Shown here in pieces: positions 7,204 through 7,342 of a stretch of 7,342 bases of DNA (position 1 is the first letter of the stretch; the number at the start of each line of letters is the position of its first letter). The notes below the pieces were generated by a model. The model saw nothing but the letters and a program-made list of their open reading frames with translations. It was not told the DNA's origin and ran no database searches. The stretch comes from an uncultured Planctomycetaceae bacterium (GTDB lineage: Bacteria; Planctomycetota; Planctomycetia; Pirellulales; Pirellulaceae): positions 1-7,342 of the forward strand of contig CAIYOB010001540.1 in assembly GCA_903927685.1 (NCBI GenBank). The letters run 5' to 3'. Position numbers and translations under genes: made by a program.

Positions 7204-7231
7204 GCGGATTCGATCCGCTTCCCCGAGCGGA
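7204..7231. repeat. Two mutually exclusive small hairpins between trpE and bfr
   Basis: GCGGAT-TCG-ATCCGC (7204-7218) and TCCGCT-TCCCCG-AGCGGA (7214-7231) share the middle arm, so only one can form. A further TCCGC lies at 7185-7189. They begin just after the trpE stop on the minus strand, and no T-run follows. Possible weak terminator or leader structure. Confidence 0.35.
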
Positions 7232-7234
7232 CGG

Positions 7235-7342
7235 CTAGCAGTTCAGTCGCTGTTCGGTGATCTCGATGGAACGTAACAAGCCGCGGGCTTTGTTCAAGGT
7301 CTCCTGGAATTCCTGCTCGGGCTGGCTGTCGGCCACGATGCC
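7235..7342 (-). CDS. trpE: Anthranilate synthase component I, C-terminal end (cut by window edge)
   Basis: The last 35 residues and TAG stop (7237-7235) of a gene entering from the right edge on the minus strand. They begin [12 protein letters not shown], continue with [16 protein letters not shown] and end in EQRLNC. The GIVADSxPexEyxETlNKA pattern is the conserved C-terminal active-site region of chorismate-binding enzymes, closest in my memory to TrpE, which makes anthranilate from chorismate and glutamine-derived ammonia in tryptophan synthesis. PabB or another chorismate-utilising paralogue cannot be fully excluded from so short a piece, but 'ETLNKA' favours TrpE. No T-tract terminator follows; the bacterioferritin gene starts 88 bp downstream on the same strand. 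Confidence 0.82.
   Translation of the reverse strand, partial: GIVADSQPEQEFQETLNKARGLLRSIEITEQRLNC

Overview
The window is GC-rich, with dense, mostly minus-strand coding, and looks like ordinary chromosome from a planctomycete, probably Pirellulales-like. Three things point there: a secreted protein of the neutral ceramidase-like family, an ABC exporter with a long coiled-coil insertion, and palindromic intergenic repeats of a type I associate with planctomycete genomes. The repeat at 4795-4905 reads as 'PLAGASG'-like peptide when translated. The taxonomic call is inference from memory; no search was run.

Layout. 1-2340 (minus): a MoxR AAA+ ATPase, then a DUF58 protein with a von Willebrand A-like site, then the start of a membrane-anchored TPR protein that runs off the left edge. 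The last two overlap by four bases, and the set resembles the MoxR/Bat-type modules thought to act as chaperone or metal-insertion systems for envelope or secreted proteins. Upstream lies a possible promoter (TTGACA, 16-nt spacer, GAAAAT) whose spacer is almost filled by a perfect 16-bp palindrome. 2504-4501 (minus): a full-length ABC exporter half-transporter. 4502-4936: a divergent intergenic region with two opposed extended -10 elements and an inverted/direct repeat cluster. 4937-6517 (plus): a secreted neutral ceramidase-like hydrolase that keeps the likely zinc ligands but has Asn where the characterised enzymes have the catalytic Ser. 6518-6648: a convergent gap almost filled by strong palindromes. 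6649-7146 (minus): a bacterioferritin with all ferroxidase ligands and the haem-ligand Met. 7235-7342 (minus): the C-terminal end of an anthranilate synthase component I (TrpE), cut by the right edge.

The genes do not form one pathway: there are three or four independent units (MoxR operon; exporter; ceramidase-like enzyme; trpE end plus bacterioferritin). I see no tRNA, rRNA, CRISPR array, transposase or phage gene. I also see no convincing undescribed multi-gene system. The points most worth a second look are the Ser-to-Asn change in the ceramidase-like protein, the coiled-coil insertion in the exporter, and the palindromic repeats and their placement around the ceramidase-like gene.
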